A DNA stretch of 64,000 nucleotides from positions 56,790,509 to 56,854,508 of the forward strand of contig OX375882.1 of the NCBI GenBank assembly GCA_947359465.1. The letters are read 5' to 3'. The position numbers were made by a program, and so were the translations under genes. Below are positions 20,743 through 31,797 of the stretch, piece after piece. This DNA is from Metellina segmentata. Taxonomy: Eukaryota > Arthropoda > Arachnida > Araneae > Tetragnathidae. Positions within the stretch are counted from its first letter, which is position 1, and each line of letters opens with the position of its first letter. Below the pieces are notes generated by a model that saw nothing but the letters and a program-made list of their open reading frames with translations, searched no databases and had not been told where the DNA came from.

Positions 20743-21052
20743 ATAGGTAGGTATTTTAATTAATGTCACACTGCAGCAAAACAACGGGGTATTAGCAACT
20801 GTCCGAAATCAATCCCCAACGGAGATATCCGAGAAGACCTCGTTATCTTGAACACCGGTCAGATGACGACGTCACACCTAAGCTTACACCCCACTGTCCA
20901 ACTTCAACACCATGTCAGCGTGAAGATATTTGACATATTTAAAGTGATTACCACCCCCCAATTTACGCGACGCTCTTTTGTCCGATCGAATTTCAAACGC
21001 TTAACGTTCCGATTTCTTGTCCGCTATTCTTCCAATTGGTTACCGAGGTCCC
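20743..21052 (-). mobile_element. SINE C, minus strand
   Basis: Begins with the tail (TAGGTAGGTATTTTAATTAA), continues GGTCAGATGACGACGTCACA, CACCCCACTGTCCAACTTC, and ends in the head with TTCTTCCAATTGGTTACCGA. The B-box zone is altered (CGATCGAATTTCAAACGC). Confidence 0.8.
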
Positions 21053-21404
21053 TTTTAATAACAAAAATACGATTTCTTTAGAGGAAATCGCAAAAGCATT
21101 AAACTTTATATAGAGTACTTTAAAGAAAACTACCAAAATTATTTACATTTTATACTTAATACCAATCACACAAAATCGAAAGCTAACTTTCTAAATGAAC
21201 GTTCTTATTTCAACAGTTATGTTAGTCAACATACTGTTTCTAACACTAACAAATCTTTTACACAAAACAATCGATTAAAATATTATTTAGTTAAAAAATA
21301 TCTGAGACCCTTCTTCACTGTTAAAATTCATGAAACTATTCAAAATTGTTAAATAATTATCCATAGACTGATTAACGAATGATGATATTCAGTCACACGC
21401 AACA

Positions 21405-22602
21405 AATATCGCAGTAAGATTTTCAATGAAGATGCACTATTAGTACACATTTTAAAGGACGCTGTATAAATTCTCCGATATTATTAGATTGGCAGATATT
21501 ACGTCCAGCATTCTTTGGCGAAAAAGTGAGTCAGTGTGAAACCTCCAAGTCGTCCATCAATATCTCACCAGTATTTGATTAAGAGAAGATACCTCGGCGA
21601 GGCAACCACCAGGAGAGTTAATGGTTCATCATAGAATAAGAGTGTTGCGTTGGTTCATTTTAGAGCAGATGTACAATTAGTACATTTTAAAGGCCGCTGT
21701 ATAAATTCTTCGAGTTTATTAGATTGGCAGATATGACGACACGCATTCGTTGGCGAAAAAGTGAAAAGTCTCAGTGTTAAACCTCCAAGAGGTTTCGACG
21801 CGGTATCTCGTCCATCAAGATCTGGCCAGTTTTTGCTTATGACAAGATACCTCGTCAAGGCAACCACCAGGAGGGTAAATGGTTAATCATAGAATGAGTG
21901 TTGCGTTGGTTCATTTTAGAGAAGATGTACAATTAGTACATTTTAAAGGTCGCTGTATAAATTCTCCGAGATTATTAGATTGGCAGATATGACGACAAGC
22001 ATTCGTAGGCGAAAAATCGAGTCAGCATGAAACCTCCAAGTTGTCCATCAATATCTCGCCAGTATTTGATTATGACAAGATACCTCGGCGAGGCAACCAC
22101 CAGGAGGGTAAATGGTTCATCATAGAATAAGAGTGTTGCGTTGGTTCATTTTAGAGCAGATGTACAATTAGTACATTTTAAAGGTCGCTGTATAAATTCT
22201 CCGAGATTACTAGGTTGGCAGATATGACGTCCAGCATTCGTTGGCGAAAAAGTGAGTCGGTGTGAAAACTCCAAGTCGTCCATCAATATCTCGTCAGTAT
22301 TTGATTAAGAGAAGATACCTCGTCGAGGCAACGACCAGGAGAGTTAATGGTTCATCATATAGAATAAGAGTGTTGAGTTGGTTTATTTTAGAGCAGATGT
22401 ACAATTAGTACATTTTAAAGGTTGCTGCATAAATTCTCCGAGATAATTAGATTGGTAGATATGACGTCAAGCATTCTTTGGCGAAAAAGTGAAAAGTCTC
22501 AGTGTTAAACCTCCAAGAGGTTTCGACGCGGTATCTCGTCCATCAAGATCTGGCCAGTTTTTGCTTATGACAAGATACATCGTCGACACAACCACCAGGA
22601 GG
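21405..22602. repeat. ~235-256-bp satellite carrying the palindrome-element end, five units
   Basis: GGTTCATTTTAGAGCAGATG begins units at about 21652, 21908, 22143 and 22380, with an earlier diverged unit from about 21420. Each unit has ATTAGATTGGCAGATATGAC and GCATTCGTTGGCGAAAA, then a shortened right half of the TTAA palindrome element: CTCGTCCATCAAGATCTGGC, GACAAGATACCTCGTCG and CAACCACCAGGAGGGTAAAT. Units differ in how much of the element they retain. Confidence 0.85.
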
Positions 22603-23524
22603 GTGAAGGCCGGACAAGGGGTCACGTGAAGGGTGGGGGCTATTATTCAGGGGTCAGCTATTGGCTTGACACTACGTCCCAAAGGGTTCGCTGACCACAC
22701 ATTAAAATTCGCTGTCGACTTGATCACCGCCGAGCTGCTCCGCAACCCAACCGCCACGAAGAAAACCAGCATGTCCTTGAAAAAAGCAAATCAAAACAAC
22801 AATCACGATTGATCGATTCATCCAGCGGTGGATGATAACCCCTACGGGACATTCGGTAATCTCCCGAAAGTGTTTCCTTCGCCTTTTCCACGAAACAATA
22901 ACAACACAATGTAGCTGTGGCAGGGGAGAAGAAGAGAAAGGCTGCCACGGAGTAGGGAATAACTGGTATGCGTAACGAAGCAACAGGCTCTCTGGTGGCC
23001 TCTGATTTTGTTGACTTAACTCGAGGCATCAGCGGGCGGCAGCGCTAAACAAAACTCTGCAAGAACAGACAACGCGAAGGAGGAATGCCGAACAGAAAGG
23101 AAGGCAGGAATAATAAAAATAAAGCCACGAAAAAAAAACCGGGTGGATAAATAAAACGAGCTACATAACCACTCGTTGGTGGTGATTGCATATGGCCAGG
23201 TGTGTCAGTCTAGCGTACAGCCCGCGGATCGGATCGGGCGCTAATTAGGTGGACGATACATCATCACGTAAAATTACCACCTGGTGATTGATGTGTGGAC
23301 TTTGCGTTTGTATCCAGAATGTGCGTTATTAAAATGATGTAGTGGTGCAGGGAATTTTCGTCTCGGGTTTTGTTTAAATGGATTCTGTGACTGTGAGCGT
23401 CGAGAGATTTCCGAGTAGTTGTAGTGTTGCCTTATCCTCACGTCATGCATAATGACCTAAGTAACCACATCTAAGATTCCAAGTATTATTTCCTCAGAAT
23501 TTTATTGGTTCTTTCCTCAGAATA
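22603..23524. other. Single-copy, CpG-bearing stretch
   Basis: No repeat of the window is present. GC content and CpG frequency are higher than surroundings. An antisense frame (22724-23029, starting MPRVKSTKS) is open for 101 codons but unrecognised. Around 23235-23290 a CTAATTAG palindrome and two ACCACCTG/AGGTGG motifs lie close together, which could be homeodomain and E-box sites. Possibly gene-flanking or regulatory sequence; this is inference. Confidence 0.35.
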
Positions 23525-23890
23525 TACGGCCGTGGTGCCCGGTTGGAATAATAACGGATTAGCAACCGGTGGTTTGAGAGTTCGAATCCAACCTAAGACC
23601 GTAGTTTACAAAGAGGATTGGTGTCTCATGTCCTGAGCTTGGCGTGGTGTGGAAATTTGGAGACTAGGGTACCATCTCAGATGTGACTTCTTCATCTGAC
23701 TATGCTTCAAAAGTACATGGCGTTGTCCTCGGTATGATATGGGTATTGTATTTTATTTCAGTTTACACTGCAGCATACAACGACGTTGTCCTCGCAGCTT
23801 TCCCTTCGGTTTAGATCCCGGACCGTCGCCAATAGCTCGTTGTGTTGCTCCCCCCCCCAGTGTGACTTTTATTAATATACATACCATACT
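23525..23890 (+). mobile_element. SINE C with an inserted, inverted SINE tail
   Basis: Head (TGGTGCCCGGTTGGAATAA, GAGAGTTCGAATCCAACC) and body are complete. Near 23735-23795 the body is interrupted by about 60 bp that reads like the SINE tail on the opposite strand (GGGTATTGTATTTTATTTCA, CACTGCAGCATACAACG). After it GTTGTCCTCG is repeated. A run of nine C lies near 23852. Confidence 0.75.
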
Positions 23891-24584
23891 TACGTCAGAA
23901 TAAAATCCTTTTGATCGATTCCATTGACCTTTCCTCCGAGTAAACCCTATGGAAGGATTCGATCTTTTCCTGAGAATAGATCATTTTGAAGGATTCTATT
24001 GGTCAGTTCTTTCAATAGAATAGTTTAGAAAGATTCTGTAGACCCTTTTATCAGGACAGAATCTTTTGGAAATATTTTATTAACCAAGATAAAAACTGGC
24101 TAGAAGTCATGCAGGGAAGACAGCAGGTTGCAAAGTGGAATCATGCGTTTTCAGAATTTGAATTGCAATGCAATTACCACTGCGAAATGCTTCCCTTTTA
24201 ACTCTAAACCAATGCAATAATTACAGGGCTCGTTTTTGAGAGCTACGAAGGACCTGTTGACCCCCTACCAATTGAATTTGTTGACCGTTTGGACTTTGTT
24301 ATGGCGTTATCAATAATTTCCATCCTAGTTGTGTTCTCTATCCATGTGAGACAAAGGAAAAAGTAAAAATTATTCAATTTTACGTCGTAGAAAATATGGA
24401 CCTAATGGAAAAAGATTTCCTCACGGTGTCTCGATGTAATGAAATTGGTGCTCACAACTTGTTGAAACATTATACCCGTTTGCATGTGTGACGTATCTCG
24501 TATTGGTTGGTTGATCGGTCAGCTGACGATTCCAACTGCCGAGGACAAGACACAACGTCAAGTAAACAAATGTCGTGGAAAGCT
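23891..24584. other. Non-coding stretch
   Basis: Contains several degenerate AGAAT(C)TTTTGGAA-type phrases between 23905 and 24075, possibly a worn short tandem repeat. No gene recognised. Confidence 0.35.
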
Positions 24585-25330
24585 AAAAAAAAATTGATCG
24601 GGGAACAGAGTAGTGGGATGAAAGTAGGAAAAGATCGCTAGAGTATCACGGGAGCGCCACCCCGTGTTTACTAAAGATCAGTCACTAGATTACCTCGGGT
24701 AAACATGAAGCTCGTAGACACCAAAAGAAGATGTGGTTTACCTTAGGGTTGGGCAGTTTTGGATGTTTATGACGCATATATGGTCATGCAGCGTCAGTCA
24801 CAAGACATACAATATCAAGTAAGACTCACAAAGTAGTGAGATGAAAGTAGAAAAAGACCGCTTGAGTATCCCGGGAGTAAGAGTGTTTACTAAAGAGAGT
24901 AAACCTCCATGTGATGAGAAAAGATCACTAGATTACCTCGGGTAAACATGAAGCTCGTAGACACCTAAAGAAGATGTGGGTTACCTTAGGGTTGGGCAGT
25001 TCTGGAGGTTTATGGCGCATGTATGGCCATGCAGCGTCAGTCACAAGACATACAATATCATGTAAGACTCACAGAGTAGTGAGAGGAAAGTAGAAAAAGA
25101 TCGCTAGAGTATTCAGGGAGTAAGACTCCTGTGTTTACTAAAGAGAGTAAACCCCCACGTGATAAGAAAACATCACTAGAATACCTCGGGTAAACACGAA
25201 GCTGATAGACTCCTAAAGAAGATGTAGGTTGCCTTAGGGTTGGTTAGTTTTAGGGGTTTACGGCGCATATATGGTCATGCTGCGACAGACATAAGACATA
25301 CAATATCAAGTAATAGACTCACACATAATG
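24585..25330. repeat. ~240-bp satellite related to SINE D, three units
   Basis: Landmarks GGTAAACATGAAGCTCGTAG, TTACCTTAGGGTTGGGCAGT and ACAAGACATACAATATCA recur near 24801, 25041 and 25283. The TTGGGCAGTT...GACTCACA part matches the 3' half of SINE D at 25.7 kb, so the monomer includes SINE D sequence. Units 2 and 3 also carry a GTTTACT-AAAGAG-AGTAAAC hairpin. Confidence 0.8.
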
Positions 25331-25440
25331 AAGGTTTTACTTACATAGAAGAAAGAAATACACGAAGGGAGGAGTGAACCCGAGAGGAATCAAACGTGCA
25401 CCACCTACAACTCAAAGGTTGCAAAAGTCGTCAATTAGAG
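25331..25440 (-). mobile_element. SINE D fragment
   Basis: AAAGAAATACACGAAGGGAG, GAATCAAACGTGCACCACCT and ACAACTCAAAGGTTGC align with 25770-25850. It continues straight on from the third satellite unit, so the satellite and this SINE copy are one continuous origin. Confidence 0.6.
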
Positions 25441-25639
25441 CTATGGAGATACGAAATTCTGCCACACGGAACTACTCACTATTCTAATGAAAATTCTTCA
25501 GCATTCTTACAGAAAGCAATGAGGAATCTGAAAGATACGAATCAGCGCACAAAAAAAAAATGTGAGCAAATGCGAAAGTATGAGAAGTAAAAAAAATATG
25601 GATGGCCTTAGAACAAGTGAATGTAATGTGAGGGGGGTT

Positions 25640-25886
25640 TGGGTAGCTATTTGTGGTTGGTTGGTTTTTGGGATTTTATGGCGCTAGGGCTAATATATAC
25701 CCATGCTGCACCAGACATAAGACATACAATGTCAAATAAGACTCACAAACAATGAAAGTTTTACAGACAAAAAAGAGAGAAATACACTCAGGGAGGAATG
25801 CACCTGACAGAAATCGAACCTGCACCACCTATAACTCGAAGAATGCTAGCGCAGTGGGCCATACCCACTGAGCCATGTAGGGCCTA
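25640..25886 (-). mobile_element. SINE D, tRNA-headed
   Basis: On the minus strand the head starts GGCCCTACATGGCTCAGTGG (A box TGGCTCAGTGGG) and has B box GGTTCGATTTC. The body follows with GAGTGTATTTCTCTC, CATTGTTTGTGAGTCTTA and TGTATGTCTTATGTCTGG, and the tail is rich in AAAACCAACC. The 5' end could not pair with the region after the B box as a real tRNA acceptor would, so it is a SINE, not a tRNA gene. Confidence 0.75.
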
Positions 25887-27411
25887 GAAAAAAGAATAAA
25901 GTCCGTTTTAACGGAAACAGACAGGATCAGTCTTTGAATATAGTGCAGTTCTCGAAGCGGACACACAGTACTTGTATGTAATAACGTTTTATTAAAATTA
26001 CTATAGGTGGCCCTCCCCCTTCTCTCTAACGCTTTCCAACCCCCGGAGAATTGTTTTGCAATCCTTATTGCTTCGCTCGCATCAATGAAGACATTGTTTA
26101 CAAAATATGATATTCCAAAAATATATTTTTCAAACATTAATTACAGAAAAATTATACAGTATCTATGGAATCAGAACTCGAACAATTTGGAATTAAAATG
26201 AAAACTTTGAGCAAATTTTAACTCGAAATGTGAGAGCTGCTTTTGAAAATGAATACCCAGCATGTCGCTAGTAATCTGCAACAACTAACTAATATTCATT
26301 TTTTGTACAATAAAATTTCATCTGATAACGCTATAAATACAATTGAGGCACGAGTTTTCGTGGTAAACAAATAATCATACAGTGTTGCCAAAACGCGATA
26401 ACAAATAACGTCTTTTTGCGTGCCACGTAAGAGAATTATATATAGAGAGATGTTGCACAAGTATTTAAAAATTATTTTGTTGAGTTACTTATTACATTGA
26501 AAATCAATCATGCAATTTCACAACTTGATTGAAAAATCACCACTGCTTCGACATTGAGTTCAATGAGACCAAAAAAAGCGTTCGCAACAGCGACCTGATT
26601 GAACCACTCAGCGCTTCCACGAACACCATACCAGAAAAGAAAATGAATACAGACATTCTCCAATCCTGACAGACCTCAACAAGCCTCCGCGACTTAAAAA
26701 AAGATACATTTGAGTGCTGATTTCGTACACAATCCCTCGAACCCAGACACGCACAACAAACGAAAGTCGAAATAAAAAAGTCCATCTGCACGAATGGGGA
26801 AAATAAGTTATTTTCCTCCTCAATCCACATTGAACACTGATTGACACGACAATAATCCAAACCGGGCTTTCAAATAACAGGTGGTACCGTTAGGATTTCG
26901 AACATTGTTTCGACATAACTTCTTTTTAATGCGCTTCCCCTCACTTTAACTCTTCTGATGCACAGCTTTGATTCTCTTATTTATTCCCCAGTAGAGACGG
27001 AGGCATGCGATAAACAAGGCGGAGAAAGGAGTAAAAAAGGAAGAAATGAAAGACAGAAGCAAGAGGGGGGAGAGAAAACATTATTTATAAGGATGAAACG
27101 GCTCGCTACGTCGCGGAAGGCGTGAAGGTCAAGGATATACGAAACATGATTTGTTTGTCCATTTTTATGCAAGGCGGTTGATGGATATGATTTCCTCGCG
27201 AGATTTTTATCGGAGAAGTAGTGGTTACATTCATTTTTATACTTGCGAGTGGTTAATATGCAACAGAAAAGGTGAAGCTGTTACACTTTAACCAGTATCT
27301 AACTCCCCATAAATAAATTTTTGGAGAGTTTTTTGTTGCATATTTTTAAAAATAATGAGCTGAATCTTTTCGAATTTGGGAATAACTATTTAAATTTGGT
27401 GGTATATTTTG
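25887..27411. other. Non-coding stretch with weak open frames
   Basis: The frames at 25829-26137 (minus), 26537-26860 (minus) and 26530-26670 (plus, with FDIEFNETKKSVRNSDLIEP) are open but unrecognised and overlap on opposite strands. An A/G-rich segment lies at 27010-27080. No repeats of the window's main families are seen. Confidence 0.35.
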
Positions 27412-27590
27412 GGTTTACAATTGGAAGAGTAACGGATTGGCAAGCCGGAGGGTTGAAGTTCGAATCCATTCAAAGACCTTCGGAAACAATGGAGGATGGT
27501 GCACGTTAAATCTACCATAGCCTCAAATATCCTCGCGTTGGGATGGTGTGTAAATTTGGAGAATAAGTGCCAGCTCAGGTGTTCCACATG
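27412..27590 (+). mobile_element. SINE C, 5' half
   Basis: Head (GGGTTTACAATTGGAAGAGT, CGGAGGGTTGAAGTTCGAAT) and body (GTGCACGTTAAATCTACC, TCAAATATCCTCGCGTTGGG). It stops after GCCAGCTCAGGTGTTCC; the tail is absent. Confidence 0.75.
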
Positions 27591-27720
27591 TGCATAATTT
27601 CATGAATACAGATTAAAATAAATTAGTGGTAAATATATAAAATTAATGTTACGACTAAAAGCTAAAACAATATTTCAAAATAAGGCAAACAGAATTGACG
27701 TAACATAAATGATAGTAATT

Positions 27721-28035
27721 GGTAACTTTAGTTAACGTCGTACTAGAGCAACACAACGGGCTATTGACGACGGTCCGGGATCAGTCCCTCAAGGGAAAGA
27801 ACTGAGGACAACGCCTCGTAATTTTGAACCACGGTCAGATGACGAAGCAACACCTGAGCTGGCACCCCACTCTCCAAACTTCCATACCAATCCAACGTGA
27901 GGACTTTCGGCCACGACAGATTTAAGCTGCCCCATCCGCCTCTACACCCTACGCTTACAAATATCGATGCACTGACCCGGATTCAAACTAGAAACCTTCC
28001 TATCTAGAGGCTAACACCTAATCCACCAGACCACC
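27721..28035 (-). mobile_element. SINE A, minus strand
   Basis: Tail GGTAACTTTAGTTAACGTCG, body and head A (GACCCGGATTCAAACTAG, AGAGGCTAACACCTAATCCA) are all present. A possible target duplication is AATGATAGTAATT on the left and AATGATAATTT on the right, imperfect. Confidence 0.85.
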
Positions 28036-28043
28036 TAAAGAAT

Positions 28044-29205
28044 GATAATTTTTGGCAATTTTAGTACTAAGGGTGTAAAAAAATCAATTAATCGGATTTA
28101 TTTGATTTAAATCGGATTTATTTGATTTAAATCAAAAATCGGATTTTTGAATTTAAATTTCGGTATGGCCTATAAATTTGTTAAATAAACAATTGAGTTT
28201 CTGACATGACATGTAAACCAATATTTATTTAAGTAAACAATCGGAATTTGTGATATGGTAAATTAATATTTATTTTTCTAAAAATCATTGTGTGTTACAT
28301 GGTAATGCATTTAAAAAATGAATTTTCAAAACAAGAGCAAAAGATAAAACATTTGTTTAACTTTAAAACACAAGTTGACATCCTACATAGTTTTTCTTGA
28401 GAAAATTAACATCATCATGCTAACAAATGTATCAGTAAGTGTAAGTGAGACCTAAATTAGTCTGATTAAATAAATATTTGTTATGGGTCACTACTCTTAA
28501 AGTGAAAGGTGACTGTTTCAGGGTGCATTTAGCAAAATAAAAGATGTTCATAGTGTTTAAACTTTCATCTTTTTAAATAGAAAGCTCAGTTGAATTTTTT
28601 ATTTTATAAATTATTAATCACATTATAATTGTGTTATTTTGTATTTATGTCTCAATTAAAAAAAAGTAGTTGAAAAACCACTATAGCTAAGCCATTGGTC
28701 AACCAATTAAAGAGGTAACAAGTAGTTTAGGCCTACTTTGTGGGGATTTTCTTTGGCTGTCTTGACTTTTACATCGATGTAGGCCTACTGCTTTATTGTT
28801 TGTAACATAAAATTATGCATGAACATTGTAAAAACTTTCAAATAGATGTCAACTTATATAGATGTCAAGATATTCAAGATTTAAATCAAGTGATTTAAAT
28901 CTTGACACCCTGGTCGTACTAGAGCAACACAACGTGCTATTGACGTCGGTTCGGGATCAATCTCCTAAGGAAAAGATCCGAGGACAACACCACATAATTT
29001 TGAACCATGGTCAGATGACGAAGCAACACCTGAGCTGGAACTCCACTCTCCAAACTTCCACACCAACCCAACGTGAGGACTTTCGGCCACGACAGATTTA
29101 AGGTGCACCAGCCGCCTCTACACCAAACGTTTACAAACATCCATGACCGTACCCGGATTCGAACCAGGAACCTTCCGATCTAGAGGCTAACACCTTAACC
29201 ACTGC
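28044..29205 (-). mobile_element. SINE A interrupted by a hAT-like element
   Basis: The 3' end of the SINE (GGCAATTTTAGTACT) lies at about 28054-28068. The remainder resumes at GTCGTACTAGAGCAACACAA (28913) and runs through body and head to 29205. TAAAGAAT flanks the whole structure at 28036-28043 and 29206-29213. Removing 28069-28912 restores a normal SINE order. Confidence 0.75.
28069..28912. mobile_element. hAT-like non-autonomous element, 844 bp
   Basis: The termini are AAGGGTGTAAAAAAATC on the left and CTTGACACCCTG on the right (complement CAGGGTGTCAAG), followed inward on both sides by repeated GATTTAAATC blocks. Flanking octamers TTAGTACT and GTCGTACT match at 6 of 8 positions. CAGGG ends plus an 8-bp duplication fit hAT. 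The interior is AT-rich with no transposase. Confidence 0.75.
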
Positions 29206-29344
29206 TAAAGAATTGAAGAATAATTTGAAACAATTAAAAAATTTAGACTTTCTGTTCGATTTACAGGATTTCTAGTGTGTACATACACCTCAACTTCGGA
29301 AATTTTAAATATGCAAATTGAGTGGCATCCAATAGGAGTAAGGG

Positions 29345-29600
29345 ACCTCGTCAGCCCAGTTGCTAGTGTCGTGAATTAGCAACTTGCGAGTTCGAATCTA
29401 AATCCAGCCAAAAACCCTTTTCTGTACGTGGAGGCTGGGGCACGTAAAATCTGTCTTGGTCTCAAATGACCTCACGTTGGAGGGGGGTACCAGAGTTAGG
29501 AGAGTGGGGTGTTTGCTCAGGTGTTGTCTTCATCACCTGACCGTGATTCAAAATTACGACGTTGTCTACTGATCTTTAAGGTCTTTCTGATCTTGATCCA
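29345..29600 (+). mobile_element. SINE C
   Basis: GTGAATTAGCAACTTGCGAG with B box GAGTTCGAATC, then GGGGCACGTAAAATCTGTCT, GAGAGTGGGGTG and TCACCTGACCGTGATTCAAA. The tail is replaced after GATCTTTAAG. Confidence 0.75.
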
Positions 29601-30223
29601 GGTTAATTCTGATCTCAAACAAATACCGTGCGCATTATTGTGACCTCATTCTTCCAACCGAGATAGAATGGGAAATCAATTTAACGGCCGACACAGAATG
29701 GAATTTTAAAATTTAATCAGTTCGCAAACTTCAAAAGGATTAAACCTGCTGGATCAAAGTCTAAGTCGATTGTAACTGAATTTCTCTAACTTAACGCTCG
29801 ATGACCCCCCATAGATGTGAGAATCGCTGTTGACACAAAAAGATCGTTTCATTACAAGACCTTTCTCAGTCTTAAAGTAAGTTAAAGACGTACCTTTTTC
29901 ACTTTTTTTACATTTTAAGAAACTTAGTTTGTTTATTGATCTATGACGTCAAGTTGGTAATGCACATAATCTTTTTTATTCTCCTTTTTCAAAACCAAAA
30001 CCCTCGGAGTACTTTTACCCTGCCACACACTTAATCAAACGAACCCGGAAAATAATATTTCCTAAAGGGGGACAAAACTTTTTCGTTACTTTCCCCGTCC
30101 GTGTGTTTCATACTTTTCCTTTAGTTTTTTAGTTTGGTGAACCAGCGTTTGTGTGACACATATCGATAGTTGCGCCCTCTATGGGTGCTATTATGCATTA
30201 ACTTATGAAAACGTCATAATTTA
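29601..30223. other. Non-coding stretch
   Basis: No repeat or gene recognised between the SINE and the Helitron 5' end. Confidence 0.4.
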
Positions 30224-31797
30224 TCTCTACTATTATAAAAGGAAGTGTTTGTTTGTTTCTTGCACGCAAAGTCCTGACGAATCTATGGCACTTACAGTAA
30301 TGGGATTTGGCCCACAGGTAGTCCAAAGATTTCGTATTTTTAAATTTCAATCTAGAACATTTTAAAATGAATTTAATGAAAGTTAATTTGTATTGTTTTC
30401 TTTGGAATGGCTACAGCAGCTGTCGTGATAAAAGATAGATCAAATTCTAAATTTATTTTTTCCGTGTCAGTTTTTATTTTGCGCGGAAAAATTATTTCCA
30501 GCAGAGGATAAAAAAAATAAAGATTTAACTTTAGTTATGCAGTTCTTTTTTTCTATCTTCTAGACTAGGGATTCCCAACCAGTGGTAAGCGTACCACTGG
30601 TGGTACGCGGCAACGTTCCAGGTGGTACGCAAGGATGATACGAGCGACCTACATATTCTACTAAGTTTGTTCGATGTTTTAGTATGTACAACCACGTTAA
30701 AGAAAAAATGGGATTATATGAAATCAATTTGGGATTAACGTTTTTATTACATTGTAATAAATAACGCTAACAGAAGCACATTATTTAAAGAGAAACTTTG
30801 TTGTTGATTATCTATTTCTATATAATGGCCATCTCGGCGAAATTAAGTTGATATCTCTCCCTGTCTCATGCCATTTGTTACTAGTTACTTGTGTGAGAGT
30901 GGTTTTTCTGAGCTTTTGTATATAAAAAATAAATATAGAAAGAGAGTGAGTAAGTGTTAAAGAGGACTTAAGAGTGAAGTTAAGCTCCATTACTCCTGTG
31001 TGATATTGATAGTTTATTAAAAGACAAACAACAAGTTTCGAACTAAAAATTGATTTTTGATTATGTTAATCTTTGTTTGCAGTTTGTACTAATTATTTAA
31101 AATTATTTGTTATTAGACCTGGGAGTAAAAAATAAAACTGTAATTTTCAATAATTGTTTTCTTTTTTCTTTTATTAAACCATCATTAATAGGAAATACAA
31201 GTGCATTAATCATAAAATGCGAAGCTTTCTTAATATTTTAATTACCAAGCCATTGGACACTTTTCTGACATTGGATATCTGTTTCTAAAAAAGTATAGTA
31301 CTGGTGGTACGCCAAAAATTTCTAAAAAATTCAAGTAGTACACAGTTACTAAAAGGTTGGAACCCCTGTTCTAGACCGTTAAAGACGGAGTAAAAATTTC
31401 AACGGAAAATTCCTCACTATATCGATACCTAAAAATAGGATTTTCTTTAACTAAATAAATTTTTAAATTGAATTTCTTTTATATTTTTGTAAGAGAATGT
31501 GACGTCGTGTTCGAAAAATAAACCGATAGCATTTCAGCCCACTTACGAATTCAGCGAAAGAAAGCAAATCTGACATCAGATAGTTTACCTTATACGTTTA
31601 ATTTTCACTTAATAAATAGTTTTTCAATTAAATATTTATATTTTCGCAAGAGATTGCGACGTCACGCCGAATTCCTATTTGGAAACACGGTCAACTCCGC
31701 TGTGGCTCTTATCCAATAGGCTACGAATTCACATTTGGTTTGCGAAGCAAACCAATAACCCCACAAAAGCAACTAGCACGGGCAACGCAGTGACTAG
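30224..31797 (+). mobile_element. Helitron-like element, non-autonomous
   Basis: Begins TCTCTACTATTATAAAAGG then AAGTGTTTGTTTGTTTC, a typical Helitron 5' start. It ends GGGCAACGCAGTGACTAG, with A before and T after, matching A|TC...CTAG|T insertion. A 9-bp perfect stem (TTGGTTTGC-GAA-GCAAACCAA) lies at 31735-31755, about 40 bases before the CTAG end. No Rep/helicase coding is present. About half its length is a later hAT-like insertion; without it the element would be about 763 bp. Confidence 0.8.
30566..31368. mobile_element. hAT-like element nested in the Helitron, 803 bp
   Basis: An exact 8-bp target duplication TTCTAGAC lies at 30558-30565 and 31369-31376. The termini TAGGGATTCCCAACC and GGTTGGAACCCCTG are inverted relatives. 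Next to each end are GTGGTACGC motifs (GTACCACTGGTGGTACGC on the left, CTGGTGGTACGCC on the right). Hallmarks of hAT; no transposase seen. Confidence 0.9.

Noticed and set aside
25800..25886. Possible tRNA gene on the minus strand
   Set aside because: Good A and B boxes but no acceptor pairing and a shared downstream body; called SINE D instead.
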